Shown here piece by piece: positions 50,800 through 58,897 of a DNA stretch of 64,000 bases. Each line of letters opens with the position of its first letter. Positions within the stretch are counted from its first letter, which is position 1. This DNA is from Pseudobdellovibrionaceae bacterium (lineage in GTDB: Bacteria; Bdellovibrionota; Bdellovibrionia; Bdellovibrionales; Bdellovibrionaceae): assembly GCA_016719575.1 (NCBI GenBank), contig JADJYV010000013.1, positions 1 through 64,000 of the forward strand, in the 5' to 3' direction. The position numbers and the translations under genes were made by a program. Under the pieces are notes generated by a model that was given only the letters and a program-made list of their open reading frames with translations, was not told where the DNA came from and ran no database searches.

Positions 50800-52404
50800 T
50801 CACGAAAAAGGTGATAAAGTTCGACGTTCCTCTAAGTACTCGTCATAAGTAATATGATTATCATATATAACGGTCTGATCTATTTCGATAATTCTATTTG
50901 CGACGGTCTGAATAAGTTCATGATCGTGAGAAGTAAAAATGATTGTGCCTTTAAAACGTTTCAAACCTTCATTAACGGCACTGATGCTTTCAAGGTCCAA
51001 ATGACTGGTCGGCCCATCAAGCAACAGAATATTGGCCCCAGACAACATTAACATCGAAAACATGCAGCGAACTTTTTCTCCACCAGATAAAACCTTTGGC
51101 CTTTTTAGAGCATCATCTCCACTAAATAACATTTTTCCAAGAAATCCTCGCAAGAAAGACTCATCTTTATCATCAGAGTATTGGCGCAGCCATTCTACTA
51201 GGGAGGATTCGTCTCCTTGAAAATACTTTGAGTTGTCGGTCGGAAAATAGGCACGAGTCGTGGTAATACCCCAGGAAATTGAGCCAGAGTCAGGAGCGAG
51301 TTCATTTGCAAGCATATCTAAAAGAAGAGTTTTTGCGAGGTCGTTGCGACCAAGTAAAACAACCTTGTCTCCTTTTTTTAAAGTAAAACTGATCTCTTTG
51401 AGCAAAGTTACTTCCTCTATCTGTTTACTTACTTTTTCAATGCAGACGATGTCATTGCCGACGTCTCGCTTGGGTTCAAAGTGGATAAAAGGGCTTCTGC
51501 GCGAGGAAGCTGGTAGATCATTAAATTCAAGCTTCTCCAGTTGTTTCTGACGAGATGAAGCTTGTCTTGATTTTGAGGCATTGGCACTAAAGCGTGCGAT
51601 AAAATTCTTTAAGTCTTCTGCTTTTTCGCTACTTTTCTTGTTTTGATCTGTGAGCAATCGTTGTTTGAGTTCGCTTGCTTGGCGCCAAAAATCGAAATTT
51701 CCTGTATAGGTAGTTACCTTTCCAAAATCGATATCTGCAATGTGCGTACAGACCTTATTTAAAAAATGACGATCATGTGAAATGACTATGACTGTGTTTT
51801 CAAAATTAAATAAAAACTCTTCTAACCACTGGATTGCATAAATATCCAAGTGATTTGTTGGTTCGTCGAGCAATAAGATATCTGGTCTGCCAAAGAGAGC
51901 TTGGGCTAAAAGAACTTTAACTTTTTCGCTGGCATTGAGATCTTTCATCAGTTTTCGATGAAAGGTTTCGTCAATACCAAGGCCTGCGAGCATGACCCCG
52001 GCTTCGGATTCAGCCTCCCAACCATTGAGTTCCGCAAATTCGGCTTCAAGTTCAGAAGCACGAATGCCGTCTTCTTCCGAAAAATTCTGATTAGCATAAA
52101 GCAGCTCTTTTTCTTTTATGATTTTGAAAAGCTTTTCGTTACCCATCAATACCGTGTCTAAAACGCTGTATTGGTCATACGCATAGTGATCCTGCTTTAA
52201 GATTGATAGGCGCTTGTCGGGATCACGGATGACTTCACCTGTATTAGGTTCGATTTCATTCGCTAGAACTTTAAAAAAAGTGGATTTTCCAGCTCCATTT
52301 GCGCCGATGAGGCCATAACAGTTGCCGGAAGTGAATTTTACATTCACGTCTTCAAAGAGCTTTTTTCCGCCAAATCGCAGGCTGACATTTGTCGTGCTAA
52401 TCAT
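50800..52404 (-). CDS. ABC-F family ATPase with one degenerate ATP site
   Basis: A 534-residue two-domain ABC-F protein (YbiT/YkpA type), which in the family acts on ribosomes. ABC1: Walker A GANGAGKST, Walker B ILLLDEPTNHLD. ABC2 signature LSGGEKVRC. These make one complete ATP site. The other site is altered: ABC2 Walker A GRNDLAKT, ABC1 signature LNASEKVKV, ABC2 Walker B LLLDGPTSHLD, where the catalytic Glu is Gly. Relaxed signature and Walker A are, as I recall, seen in relatives; the Gly is not. MISTTNV start chosen by alignment with GANGAGKST distance; upstream 13 codons are optional. Confidence 0.88.
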   Translation of the reverse strand: MISTTNVSLRFGGKKLFEDVNVKFTSGNCYGLIGANGAGKSTFFKVLANEIEPNTGEVIRDPDKRLSILKQDHYAYDQYSVLDTVLMGNEKLFKIIKEKELLYANQNFSEEDGIRASELEAEFAELNGWEAESEAGVMLAGLGIDETFHRKLMKDLNASEKVKVLLAQALFGRPDILLLDEPTNHLDIYAIQWLEEFLFNFENTVIVISHDRHFLNKVCTHIADIDFGKVTTYTGNFDFWRQASELKQRLLTDQNKKSSEKAEDLKNFIARFSANASKSRQASSRQKQLEKLEFNDLPASSRRSPFIHFEPKRDVGNDIVCIEKVSKQIEEVTLLKEISFTLKKGDKVVLLGRNDLAKTLLLDMLANELAPDSGSISWGITTTRAYFPTDNSKYFQGDESSLVEWLRQYSDDKDESFLRGFLGKMLFSGDDALKRPKVLSGGEKVRCMFSMLMLSGANILLLDGPTSHLDLESISAVNEGLKRFKGTIIFTSHDHELIQTVANRIIEIDQTVIYDNHITYDEYLEERRTLSPFS

Positions 52405-52569
52405 ATCGACGCAGTTGTAGGACTGTTCGGTCAAAAAGTCCACTTTTATGAAATTTATACTTGATCACTACAGGTATTGGATTGAAGCTGTAATCCATGA
52501 TTCGGTCTGTTTTAAGCGGTTTTTAATTAAATTACTAAAGTTATTCTAACAAAAAGGTAGGAGTATTTT

Positions 52570-52815
52570 ATGTCTGAAGATTTAAAAGCGGAACTAGAGC
52601 GCCTTAAGGCCGAAAATGAAGCATTAAAAAATAAGAAACAAGGCCGTGGAACTTTATCGATGAAAGTGAGTGAAAAAGGGGCTTTGTCGGTTTATGGGAT
52701 GGGGCGTTTTCCGGTAACTCTTTACAAAGAGCAATGGCTTAAGCTTTTGGGAATTGCCGATGATATAAAAAAATTCATCGATGAGAATGATGATCGCCTT
52801 AAAACGAAAGAGTAA
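52570..52815 (+). CDS. Small protein with coiled coil, hypothetical
   Basis: An 81-residue protein: a coiled-coil start (DLKAELERLKAENEALKNKK) and a compact part (GTLSMKVSEKGALSVYGMGR, then FPVTLYKEQWLKLLG and DDIKKFIDENDDRL). The second part looks like a conserved small domain in predatory and related bacteria, but I cannot name it. It has AAAAAGGTAGGAG in front of the ATG. It lies alone between the ABC-F gene and an inverted-repeat region. Confidence 0.65.
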   Translation: MSEDLKAELERLKAENEALKNKKQGRGTLSMKVSEKGALSVYGMGRFPVTLYKEQWLKLLGIADDIKKFIDENDDRLKTKE

Positions 52816-52820
52816 GTTCT

Positions 52821-52906
52821 AAAATTGATACAAGACACTCTCAAGGTGAGCCGCTAAAAAGAATTGTGGTGTACTGTTTGACAGTGTCTTGAGAGTTTCA
52901 ATTTTA
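52821..52906 (+). repeat. Inverted-repeat region with two exclusive stems
   Basis: Outer arms AAAATTGA (52821-52828) and TCAATTTT (52898-52905) enclose two competing arms: CAAGACACT (52831-52839) can pair with AGTGTCTTG (52883-52891), or ACTCTCAAG (52837-52845) with CTTGAGAGT (52888-52896). The pairs overlap, so only one can form. The right arm is 86 bases before the REC-cNMP gene start. It could be a terminator for the small gene or an RNA switch. Confidence 0.6.
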
Positions 52907-52982
52907 AAGGAGATAATAAAGACATATAGTACGTTTGTTGTGTGCCGAATTGAGATTTAAAATAGAGACGGAAGGTATTCTC

Positions 52983-53732
52983 ATGGTACGTATTCAAGAT
53001 AAAAATGTCTTCTTAATCGTCAGCGGTAATGCACATAGAACAACTAGGGTGACAGAGGTCATTAATAAACACTACTCTAACTGCTCAATATTTCATGCGT
53101 CAGATTGGTTCGATACGAAATATAAAATCGACAATATTTTTCCGAAGATTATCTTTGTTGATGAATACTTACCAAAAATTTCTGGCATGGAAGTCGTTGC
53201 AAAAATCCTGCGCGAAAAAAACAATTCGCATATCAGTATCGTTATAATGTCAGTTGTCGCCGATCATGACCTGTATCCCTCTGGGGGGCGCGTGCAATAT
53301 CTGACGGAGCCCGAGTCTGAGATGGCGATCGTAGCATGCGTATCGAAAATAATCACTCCAAAAGAGTCCGTGTCACACAAAGAGTATAACTTGAGACATT
53401 TGAGCGCGGGGGAAATTCTTTTTAAAGAGGGAGAAGAGACAGAAGCAGTCTATATAGTAAAAGATGGAACCTTGCGCGCCTATTCGGATACAATGGTCGG
53501 TGGGCGGATCACTCTTGGCAATATTTCCGCGGGTGAGTTTGTTGGAGAGATGGGGCATTTTAATCATGAACCACGATCTGCAACTGTAGAAGCCGTGACA
53601 GAGGTGGAATTAGTAGAAATTCCTTTAGCATCATTAGAAAATGTTATTTTCTCCAAGCCATCATGGGCGAAGGCACTCGTAAAAACTCTTTCGCAGCGTC
53701 TAAAGCGGGCAAATAAGGTACTAACTGGTTAG
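52983..53732 (+). CDS. REC-like plus cyclic-nucleotide-binding protein, copy 1
   Basis: A 249-residue protein. N-terminal 120 residues are receiver-like: VFLIVSGNAHRT (acid pair missing), IIFVDEYLPKISG (phospho-Asp kept), VIMSVVADHD, VQYLTEP. Then a cNMP-binding barrel: LSAGEILFKEGEETEAVYIVKDG, and the phosphate cassette EFVGEMGHFNHEPRSATVEA. It ends after the barrel (KTLSQRLKRANKV); no DNA-binding part. Likely binds cAMP or cGMP and works by protein contact. A paralogue lies about 3.1 kb downstream. Start ATG without a strong SD. Confidence 0.8.
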   Translation: MVRIQDKNVFLIVSGNAHRTTRVTEVINKHYSNCSIFHASDWFDTKYKIDNIFPKIIFVDEYLPKISGMEVVAKILREKNNSHISIVIMSVVADHDLYPSGGRVQYLTEPESEMAIVACVSKIITPKESVSHKEYNLRHLSAGEILFKEGEETEAVYIVKDGTLRAYSDTMVGGRITLGNISAGEFVGEMGHFNHEPRSATVEAVTEVELVEIPLASLENVIFSKPSWAKALVKTLSQRLKRANKVLTG

Positions 53733-53734
53733 TT

Positions 53735-54229
53735 TCATCTGATTGATAAGATCTCGTACTCCAAAGTTTGTCCTCGGCTCTCTACGAGAGCAGTGTCTCC
53801 GGCTCTGAGCCCCAGCAGAGCTTCTCCAAGAGGGCTATTAGGCGTTACAACCTGAATTCTAGCGCCTTCAAAAGTAAGATTTATTCCTCCACCTTTTGGC
53901 AGAAAAAAGTAGAGTCCCTTTTTGCTATTGCATTCAACTTCTACAAGAGCCGTAGCGGATACGGGATCACTTTCTTTAAAGACTTTGGGCTCGATATGTT
54001 TGAAAGTGACAAGAAGGTCTTCCGTTTCGGAAATTCTTTTAGATTGCGCACCAGCAAGGTAAGAAGCCTCGAGCCCGCGGGTGTCATACTCATTTTCTGG
54101 TTTGCTTTCTTCGTGAGTCGCTGCCTCTCGAGTGGCTTTCTCTGCCTCCCTAAGTACTATAAGATCTTTTTCGAGGGATTTTCGTATTTCTTCAATTAGT
54201 TTGTTTTTATTCAAAGAGGTTCCTTTCAT
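53735..54229 (-). CDS. GreA/GreB-like transcription factor
   Basis: A 164-residue protein. The N-terminal coiled coil has KPENEYDTRGLEASYLAGAQSKRI near residues 42-65, where the acidic ENEYD tip corresponds to the GreA tip that enters RNA polymerase. The C-terminal FKBP-like part has LVEVECNSKKGLYFFLPKGGG and SPLGEALLGLRAGDTALVE, including the S-P-x-G-x-A-L-x-G Gre signature. It might rescue paused polymerase, or be a relative like Rnk. It lies between two convergent genes. Confidence 0.8.
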   Translation of the reverse strand: MKGTSLNKNKLIEEIRKSLEKDLIVLREAEKATREAATHEESKPENEYDTRGLEASYLAGAQSKRISETEDLLVTFKHIEPKVFKESDPVSATALVEVECNSKKGLYFFLPKGGGINLTFEGARIQVVTPNSPLGEALLGLRAGDTALVESRGQTLEYEILSIR

Positions 54230-54375
54230 AACAACAAAAGAACAAGGTGTTTTGTATGATAACTGAATTCATAATCCGAAAAGCGTTAGGTTGCAAATAC
54301 CTTCCATTTTAAAACAGTACCACAGCAAGTGATTCTTGTTGCAAAAGCAGTGAGTTTTCGAGGAAATTAACCAAC

Positions 54376-55902
54376 ATGCATAAACAAGATTCAAATTTTT
54401 TAGAGGTCCTTAGACAAAACTTTTCGATGACTTCATTTCGACGTGGACAACTGGAAATCATCGCATCAATTTTGCAAAAGAAAGATGTTCTTGCTGTACT
54501 CCCTACTGGTGGTGGGAAATCTCTTTGCTACCAATTTCCAGCTGTATACCTGAAACAATTGGTTGTTGTTGTTTCGCCGCTAATTGCATTGATGAAGGAC
54601 CAGGTTGAATCTCTCAAAAAGATAGGTGCCCCTGCAGGCTGTCTTTATTCTGGACAATCTGATTTTGAAAAAAGAGCGGTTTTTAGTGAAATTGAGAAGG
54701 GCGGATTGTTTATTTTATATCTTTCCCCAGAAAGGATTCAAAAAGAGGGATTTCGTCGGTGGATTCAAAACCGTGCAATTGCATTATTTGCAGTTGATGA
54801 AGCCCATTGTGTTTCCCAATGGGGACACGACTTTAGAGAAGAATATAGTCAACTGCGTATTTTAAAAGACTTAAGACCGGACGTTCCAGTACTTGCACTT
54901 ACTGCCTCGGCAACTCCGACGGTCCTGGACGATATTTCTAGGAATTTAAACTTAGGTAATCCTGAGAGGATGGTGCATGGGTTTTATCGCCCGAATTTGT
55001 ATTATCAAGTGGAGAAGTGTGCTGATGATGAAACGAAGCTGTCGTGGGTTTCCCAGGCCTTAAAAATGACACCAGTAGGGCGGATTTTAATTTATTGCGG
55101 CACGCGCCGAATCACTGAAGAGCTCGCTGGGTATTTACAAGAAAACACTCAAGGGGTGGGTTTTTATCATGCTGGCCTTTCGACAGCTGACAGAAATCAG
55201 ACACAAAAGCTCTACTCGGATGGGGAGTTGCGTATTTTAGTTGCAACCAATGCTTTTGGGATGGGAATAGATCAGCCTGATGTTCGTTTAGTAATTCATT
55301 TTCAAATGCCTGGAAATATTGATTCGCTTTACCAAGAAATGGGAAGGGCCGGTCGCGACGGGGCACCATCCACCTGCTTGATGTTGTATTCAAAGAAGGA
55401 CAAGGGTTTGCAATCCTATTTTATAGACAGTTCTGAGGCTCCTAAGGCGATAAAAAATTTGCGGTGGCGAAATCTTGAGGCTTTAGTAAGTTATTCAGAG
55501 GGGAGCGAATGCAGGCATTCTGAAGTTTTAACCTATTATAAAGACTCACAGCGAATTGGACGTTGCGGGCATTGTGACAGCTGTGATCCCCAGTCCTCTC
55601 GAAAGGTGCAAAGATTTATTAAATCCCCTGCCGTCATTTTGAAGAAAAACAAAAAGAAATCTTCTGAAAGTCTAACGTTAGACCAAGAGCAACAAAATCG
55701 TTTTGAGATTTTGCGTCATTGGAGAAAACAAAAATCCATCGAACTGGATGTTCCAGCTTTTGTTATTTTCAGCGATCAAACACTGCGCTTGTTGGCAGTT
55801 AAAAACCCTCAAACACTAGAAGAATTTGAGGGCGTTTATGGAATTGGTCAATCGAAATTAGAAAAGTTTGGATGGGATGTTTTAGCAGAGTTACAAGAGT
55901 AG
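54376..55902 (+). CDS. recQ: RecQ-type DNA helicase, short form
   Basis: A 508-residue helicase (E. coli RecQ: about 609). Motifs: FRRGQLEII, Walker A VLPTGGGKSLCYQ, DEAH as VDEAHCVSQWGHDFR, TASATPTV, IYCGTRRITEEL, ATNAFGMGIDQPDVRLVIHF and QEMGRAGRDG. A zinc site follows (CRHSEVLTYY, CGHCDSC). The winged-helix part is absent or very reduced; the end ALAVKNPQTLEEFEGVYGIG type (RLLAVKNPQTLEEFEGVYGI) is an HRDC domain. ATG start behind GAGGAA. Works in recombination repair. Confidence 0.92.
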   Translation: MHKQDSNFLEVLRQNFSMTSFRRGQLEIIASILQKKDVLAVLPTGGGKSLCYQFPAVYLKQLVVVVSPLIALMKDQVESLKKIGAPAGCLYSGQSDFEKRAVFSEIEKGGLFILYLSPERIQKEGFRRWIQNRAIALFAVDEAHCVSQWGHDFREEYSQLRILKDLRPDVPVLALTASATPTVLDDISRNLNLGNPERMVHGFYRPNLYYQVEKCADDETKLSWVSQALKMTPVGRILIYCGTRRITEELAGYLQENTQGVGFYHAGLSTADRNQTQKLYSDGELRILVATNAFGMGIDQPDVRLVIHFQMPGNIDSLYQEMGRAGRDGAPSTCLMLYSKKDKGLQSYFIDSSEAPKAIKNLRWRNLEALVSYSEGSECRHSEVLTYYKDSQRIGRCGHCDSCDPQSSRKVQRFIKSPAVILKKNKKKSSESLTLDQEQQNRFEILRHWRKQKSIELDVPAFVIFSDQTLRLLAVKNPQTLEEFEGVYGIGQSKLEKFGWDVLAELQE

Positions 55903-55906
55903 TTAC

Positions 55907-56677
55907 TTAGCGAGTTAAAGTATCGCTCTTTTGTGATTGAGCAAACTTAATAAGAACTCTTTGGTTGTTAGCAATTTCTTGGTAGATCTGTGAATAGTTC
56001 TTTAGAACCTTTTGAGTGTATTCACCTTTTCCTGGTTGGCTTGTGGAGTCGATGCTATTAATCGTGCGGCTAATTTTTCGCATGTTTTTGGGGCCCATAT
56101 TATAGGCGGGGACATAGTGATGAGCTCGGCTTTCAAAATCCGAACGCAAATAGGAAAAATAAGCGATTCCAACTTTTATATTCGTGATTGGGTCATAGAG
56201 AGTGTTGTCGCCATTCCATGGAATTTTATATTTTTTTGATATCCATTCCCCGGTTCGCGGAAGAATTTGCATTAAGCCGACTTCTCCACGAGACCCTTTG
56301 GCCCTTGAGTTAAATCGACTTTCGGTTTGAATGATAGCTAGGACAAATATTGGGTCTAACTCTCGTTTTTTACATTCATCGATCAGAGTTTGAGTGATTT
56401 GGGCTGCCCATGCTCCCCATTCTGGCCCCATAGAGGACTCAATCTTTTTGTAAATCAAATAATTTAGGTATTGCTCGCCTTCAAATTTTTCGGCAAGGCT
56501 CCCTTTATAAAAGGTACCTAGAAGCTCACGGGCCTGGTCTCGGCGCGAACTTTCGTCGATTTCAGGCATATTTAGGGTCGAAAACTCGACAAGAGTCATA
56601 TTCTGAAACATTAATGAAAGCAGGCCAATGCCTGATAGGATCAATGTTATTGCAACGCGCTTGTTATTTACGTTCAT
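55907..56677 (-). CDS. Lytic transglycosylase, SLT family
   Basis: A 256-residue protein with an N-terminal membrane anchor (VAITLILSGIGLLSLMF) facing the periplasm. SLT motif: IFVLAIIQTESRFNSRAKGSRGEVGLMQILPRTGEWI, with catalytic Glu in TESRF at about residue 115; then NIKVGIAYFSYL and HHYVPAYNMGPKNM. It cuts peptidoglycan glycan strands. The position next to RecQ is probably fortuitous. It starts divergently 138 bases from the second REC-cNMP gene. Confidence 0.88.
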   Translation of the reverse strand: MNVNNKRVAITLILSGIGLLSLMFQNMTLVEFSTLNMPEIDESSRRDQARELLGTFYKGSLAEKFEGEQYLNYLIYKKIESSMGPEWGAWAAQITQTLIDECKKRELDPIFVLAIIQTESRFNSRAKGSRGEVGLMQILPRTGEWISKKYKIPWNGDNTLYDPITNIKVGIAYFSYLRSDFESRAHHYVPAYNMGPKNMRKISRTINSIDSTSQPGKGEYTQKVLKNYSQIYQEIANNQRVLIKFAQSQKSDTLTR

Positions 56678-56814
56678 ATGACTATCTTATCGGCATTTTT
56701 TTTGAAATTTTTAGACCTAAGTTGAGTCACTTTTTGTCACAAAATGAGGCGCACAGTCCTTCAATAAGTGCACTATTTTTTAGTTATTTCTTCGAACGCG
56801 GAAAGCCCTTTGCT

Positions 56815-57603
56815 ATGAATAGTTACATAGAATATGATTTTCAAATGGCAGACTTAGAATCAAAAAGAATATTTTTAGTTGCAACTTCAAATTCCGATAC
56901 TAACCGTGAGTTAGAGATGCTGATAAAAAGTCAGGTAAATGGAGCAACTGTTTTTTCTGCTATTGACGGTCTTGATGCAATGCTCAAGTGCGAAAACGTT
57001 CCGCCGCACGTGGCGATACTCGATTATAATCTTCCGAAAGTCAGTGCCATTGATTTAACTCAAAAGCTTTTTCACTGTAAGGAGCGTGCCGCGATTATTA
57101 TTCTTTCGCCACTTCACGACCAGGAGCACTTCATTGATGAAGTAGTTACTGGTCAAGTGCAATTTCTTTCAGGAACAAGCCATGTCGCTGTTTTTGGTAG
57201 TCATATCGCGAGGGCGTTGAATTGGGTATCAAACGAGGCAGAATCTATTTATCATCTGCGGTTTTTGGGGCCGAACGAATCTCTCATTAAAGAGGGCGAA
57301 AAGGCTGACTTTGTATATTTGGTAAAAAGCGGTGAGCTCAAGGCCTACAAACACGATGGAGAGCAAGAGGTCATTCTTGGAACCATCCAGGCTGGAGAGT
57401 TTGTTGGAGAGATGGCCTATATTAATGGAGAGGCAAGGTCAGCCAATGTCGAAACAACGACTCAGTGCGAACTAATAGAAATACCCAGCGAAAGTTTGGA
57501 TGTTGTGTTATTTTCAAAGCCTGCTTGGTCAAAAGCTTTGTTGAAAACCTTATCAAAACGACTTAAAAACTCAAATGACCTGAAGACCTTTAGGTCTACT
57601 TAA
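56815..57603 (+). CDS. REC-like plus cyclic-nucleotide-binding protein, copy 2
   Basis: A 262-residue paralogue of the protein 3.1 kb upstream. Receiver-like part: RIFLVATSNSDTNRE (no acid pair), VAILDYNLPKVSA (Asp kept), AAIIILSPLHDQE and VQFLSGTS (Lys lost). cNMP barrel: LGPNESLIKEGEKADFVYLVKSG, then GTIQAGEFVGEMAYINGEARSANVETT with the phosphate-binding Arg-Ser. Ends LLKTLSKRLKNSNDL, no HTH. ATG is at 56815; another at 56845. The two share about the same ending (PAWSKALLKTLSKRLK). Confidence 0.8.
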   Translation: MNSYIEYDFQMADLESKRIFLVATSNSDTNRELEMLIKSQVNGATVFSAIDGLDAMLKCENVPPHVAILDYNLPKVSAIDLTQKLFHCKERAAIIILSPLHDQEHFIDEVVTGQVQFLSGTSHVAVFGSHIARALNWVSNEAESIYHLRFLGPNESLIKEGEKADFVYLVKSGELKAYKHDGEQEVILGTIQAGEFVGEMAYINGEARSANVETTTQCELIEIPSESLDVVLFSKPAWSKALLKTLSKRLKNSNDLKTFRST

Positions 57604-57630
57604 CCTTTTTCAATTAGGGCATTTGGTTTA

Positions 57631-58524
57631 ATGAAAAATCTAATCTGGCTTTTTGTAGCTGTTTTTCTCATTTGTAGCTGTACTTCAAAAAAAGAAATCG
57701 GGACAAAAGAAAATCCAATTAAGATTGTTTTGGTTCCAGGGCAAGATACACACGCTTTAGAAGAGAATGGCAAACTTTTAGAAGCTTATTTGCGCAAAGT
57801 AACGGGACTACCAGTGGAAGTGACAGTTCCATCTAGCTTTATCGCCGTGATTGAGGCTTTAGGCTCAAAGAGAGCAGACATGGCCATAATAAACACCTTT
57901 GGTTATCTATTAGCGCACGAGAGGTACGGTGTTGAGGTCGCGCTTACCGGAGTCTACAAGGGGCGAGATGTGTACTGGGGGCAAATCATCGCGCGCAACG
58001 ACGGCCCAAAATCTATAAAAGATCTAAATAATAAAAAAATTGCCTTTGTAGATCCTTCTTCAGGATCAGGATATGTCCTTCCGAGCAAGCTTTTAAAGGA
58101 CGAAAAAGTCACGCCAAAAGAAGTCGTTTTTGCTGGCCGGCACGATAGCGTAGTAACTATGGTTTATCAAAAAAGAGTCGATGCGGGAGCTACTTACCAT
58201 ACACCAGCTGACAATGGGGTCCCGCAGGACGCACGAAAGTTAGTCTTGACCCAGTTTCCAGATGTTTTTGAAAAGATAGTCATTCTTGCAAAAACGATGG
58301 CCATTCCCAATGACCCGATTGTTGTTAGAAAAGATTTTCCTGCAGATTTAAAGAAAACGATGCTAGAGGCTTTTAAGAATATATCCAAAAATGAAGAAGG
58401 AAAAAAAATTATCTATGACTTGTACCATATGGATAATTTCAAAGAAGCAAACATTGCAGATTACGAAAAAGTTGAAAAGATGCTGTTAGACCTTGGAAAA
58501 TCGGCTCAAGATTTAGTAAAATAA
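57631..58524 (+). CDS. PhnD-like phosphonate/phosphite-binding lipoprotein
   Basis: A 297-residue lipoprotein (lipobox LICSC at residues 14-18). It is a periplasmic-binding protein of the PhnD/SsuA group: VTGLPVEVTVPSSFIAVIEALGSKRADMAIINTFGY in pieces, FVDPSSGSGYVLPSKLL (oxyanion-binding Ser cluster) and VYQKRVDAGATYH. In the family it binds phosphonates, phosphite or phosphate for an ABC importer; no permease or ATPase gene is near. It may serve as a sensor subunit. It has a weak SD (AATTAGGG). Confidence 0.82.
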   Translation: MKNLIWLFVAVFLICSCTSKKEIGTKENPIKIVLVPGQDTHALEENGKLLEAYLRKVTGLPVEVTVPSSFIAVIEALGSKRADMAIINTFGYLLAHERYGVEVALTGVYKGRDVYWGQIIARNDGPKSIKDLNNKKIAFVDPSSGSGYVLPSKLLKDEKVTPKEVVFAGRHDSVVTMVYQKRVDAGATYHTPADNGVPQDARKLVLTQFPDVFEKIVILAKTMAIPNDPIVVRKDFPADLKKTMLEAFKNISKNEEGKKIIYDLYHMDNFKEANIADYEKVEKMLLDLGKSAQDLVK

Positions 58525-58887
58525 TCCTAAAAAATAATTTTGTTGGGTGAAAAGTAGTAGCAAGTAAGGCCCTGTGATTGGGATTATCACGCTCCATCGC
58601 TCTTTATTGTGAAACAAATGAAGGCCGGTTATTAAAAAAACAATCGGTCCTAGAAAAACCAAGGCCAGTAGGGTCCCGTATCCAGTCAGCAAAGCAAAGC
58701 CAAATACGATTTCAATTGTCTTTACCGACGGCATGATAAACTTACTTTGAACACAAATGTTAGTGAAGTGATCGATAAAGTCTGCAGATTTAGGAATGGC
58801 CTTCCATTTAAAGAAATCGTTGAGCCCCCAAAACAAGAGTTGGAGTCCAAGAGCCCAGCGGCATCCGATTTCAAGCCATTCCATCAT
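58513..58887 (-). CDS. Small four-helix membrane protein, DoxX-like
   Basis: A 124-residue protein. The helices (CRWALGLQLLFWGLNDFF, TIEIVFGFALLTGYGTLLAL, VFLGPIVFLITGLHLFH and VIIPITGPYLLLLFTQQNYF) and the motif RWALGLQLLFWGLNDF-KW near the start resemble DoxX proteins. Function is unknown. It overlaps the convergent PhnD-like gene by 12 bases. Confidence 0.6.
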   Translation of the reverse strand: MMEWLEIGCRWALGLQLLFWGLNDFFKWKAIPKSADFIDHFTNICVQSKFIMPSVKTIEIVFGFALLTGYGTLLALVFLGPIVFLITGLHLFHNKERWSVIIPITGPYLLLLFTQQNYFLGLFY

Positions 58888-58897
58888 GAATGTAGCC

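Noticed and set aside
53768..54199. Plus-strand frame of 143 codons
   Set aside because: Antisense to the GreA-like gene, which has clear family motifs.
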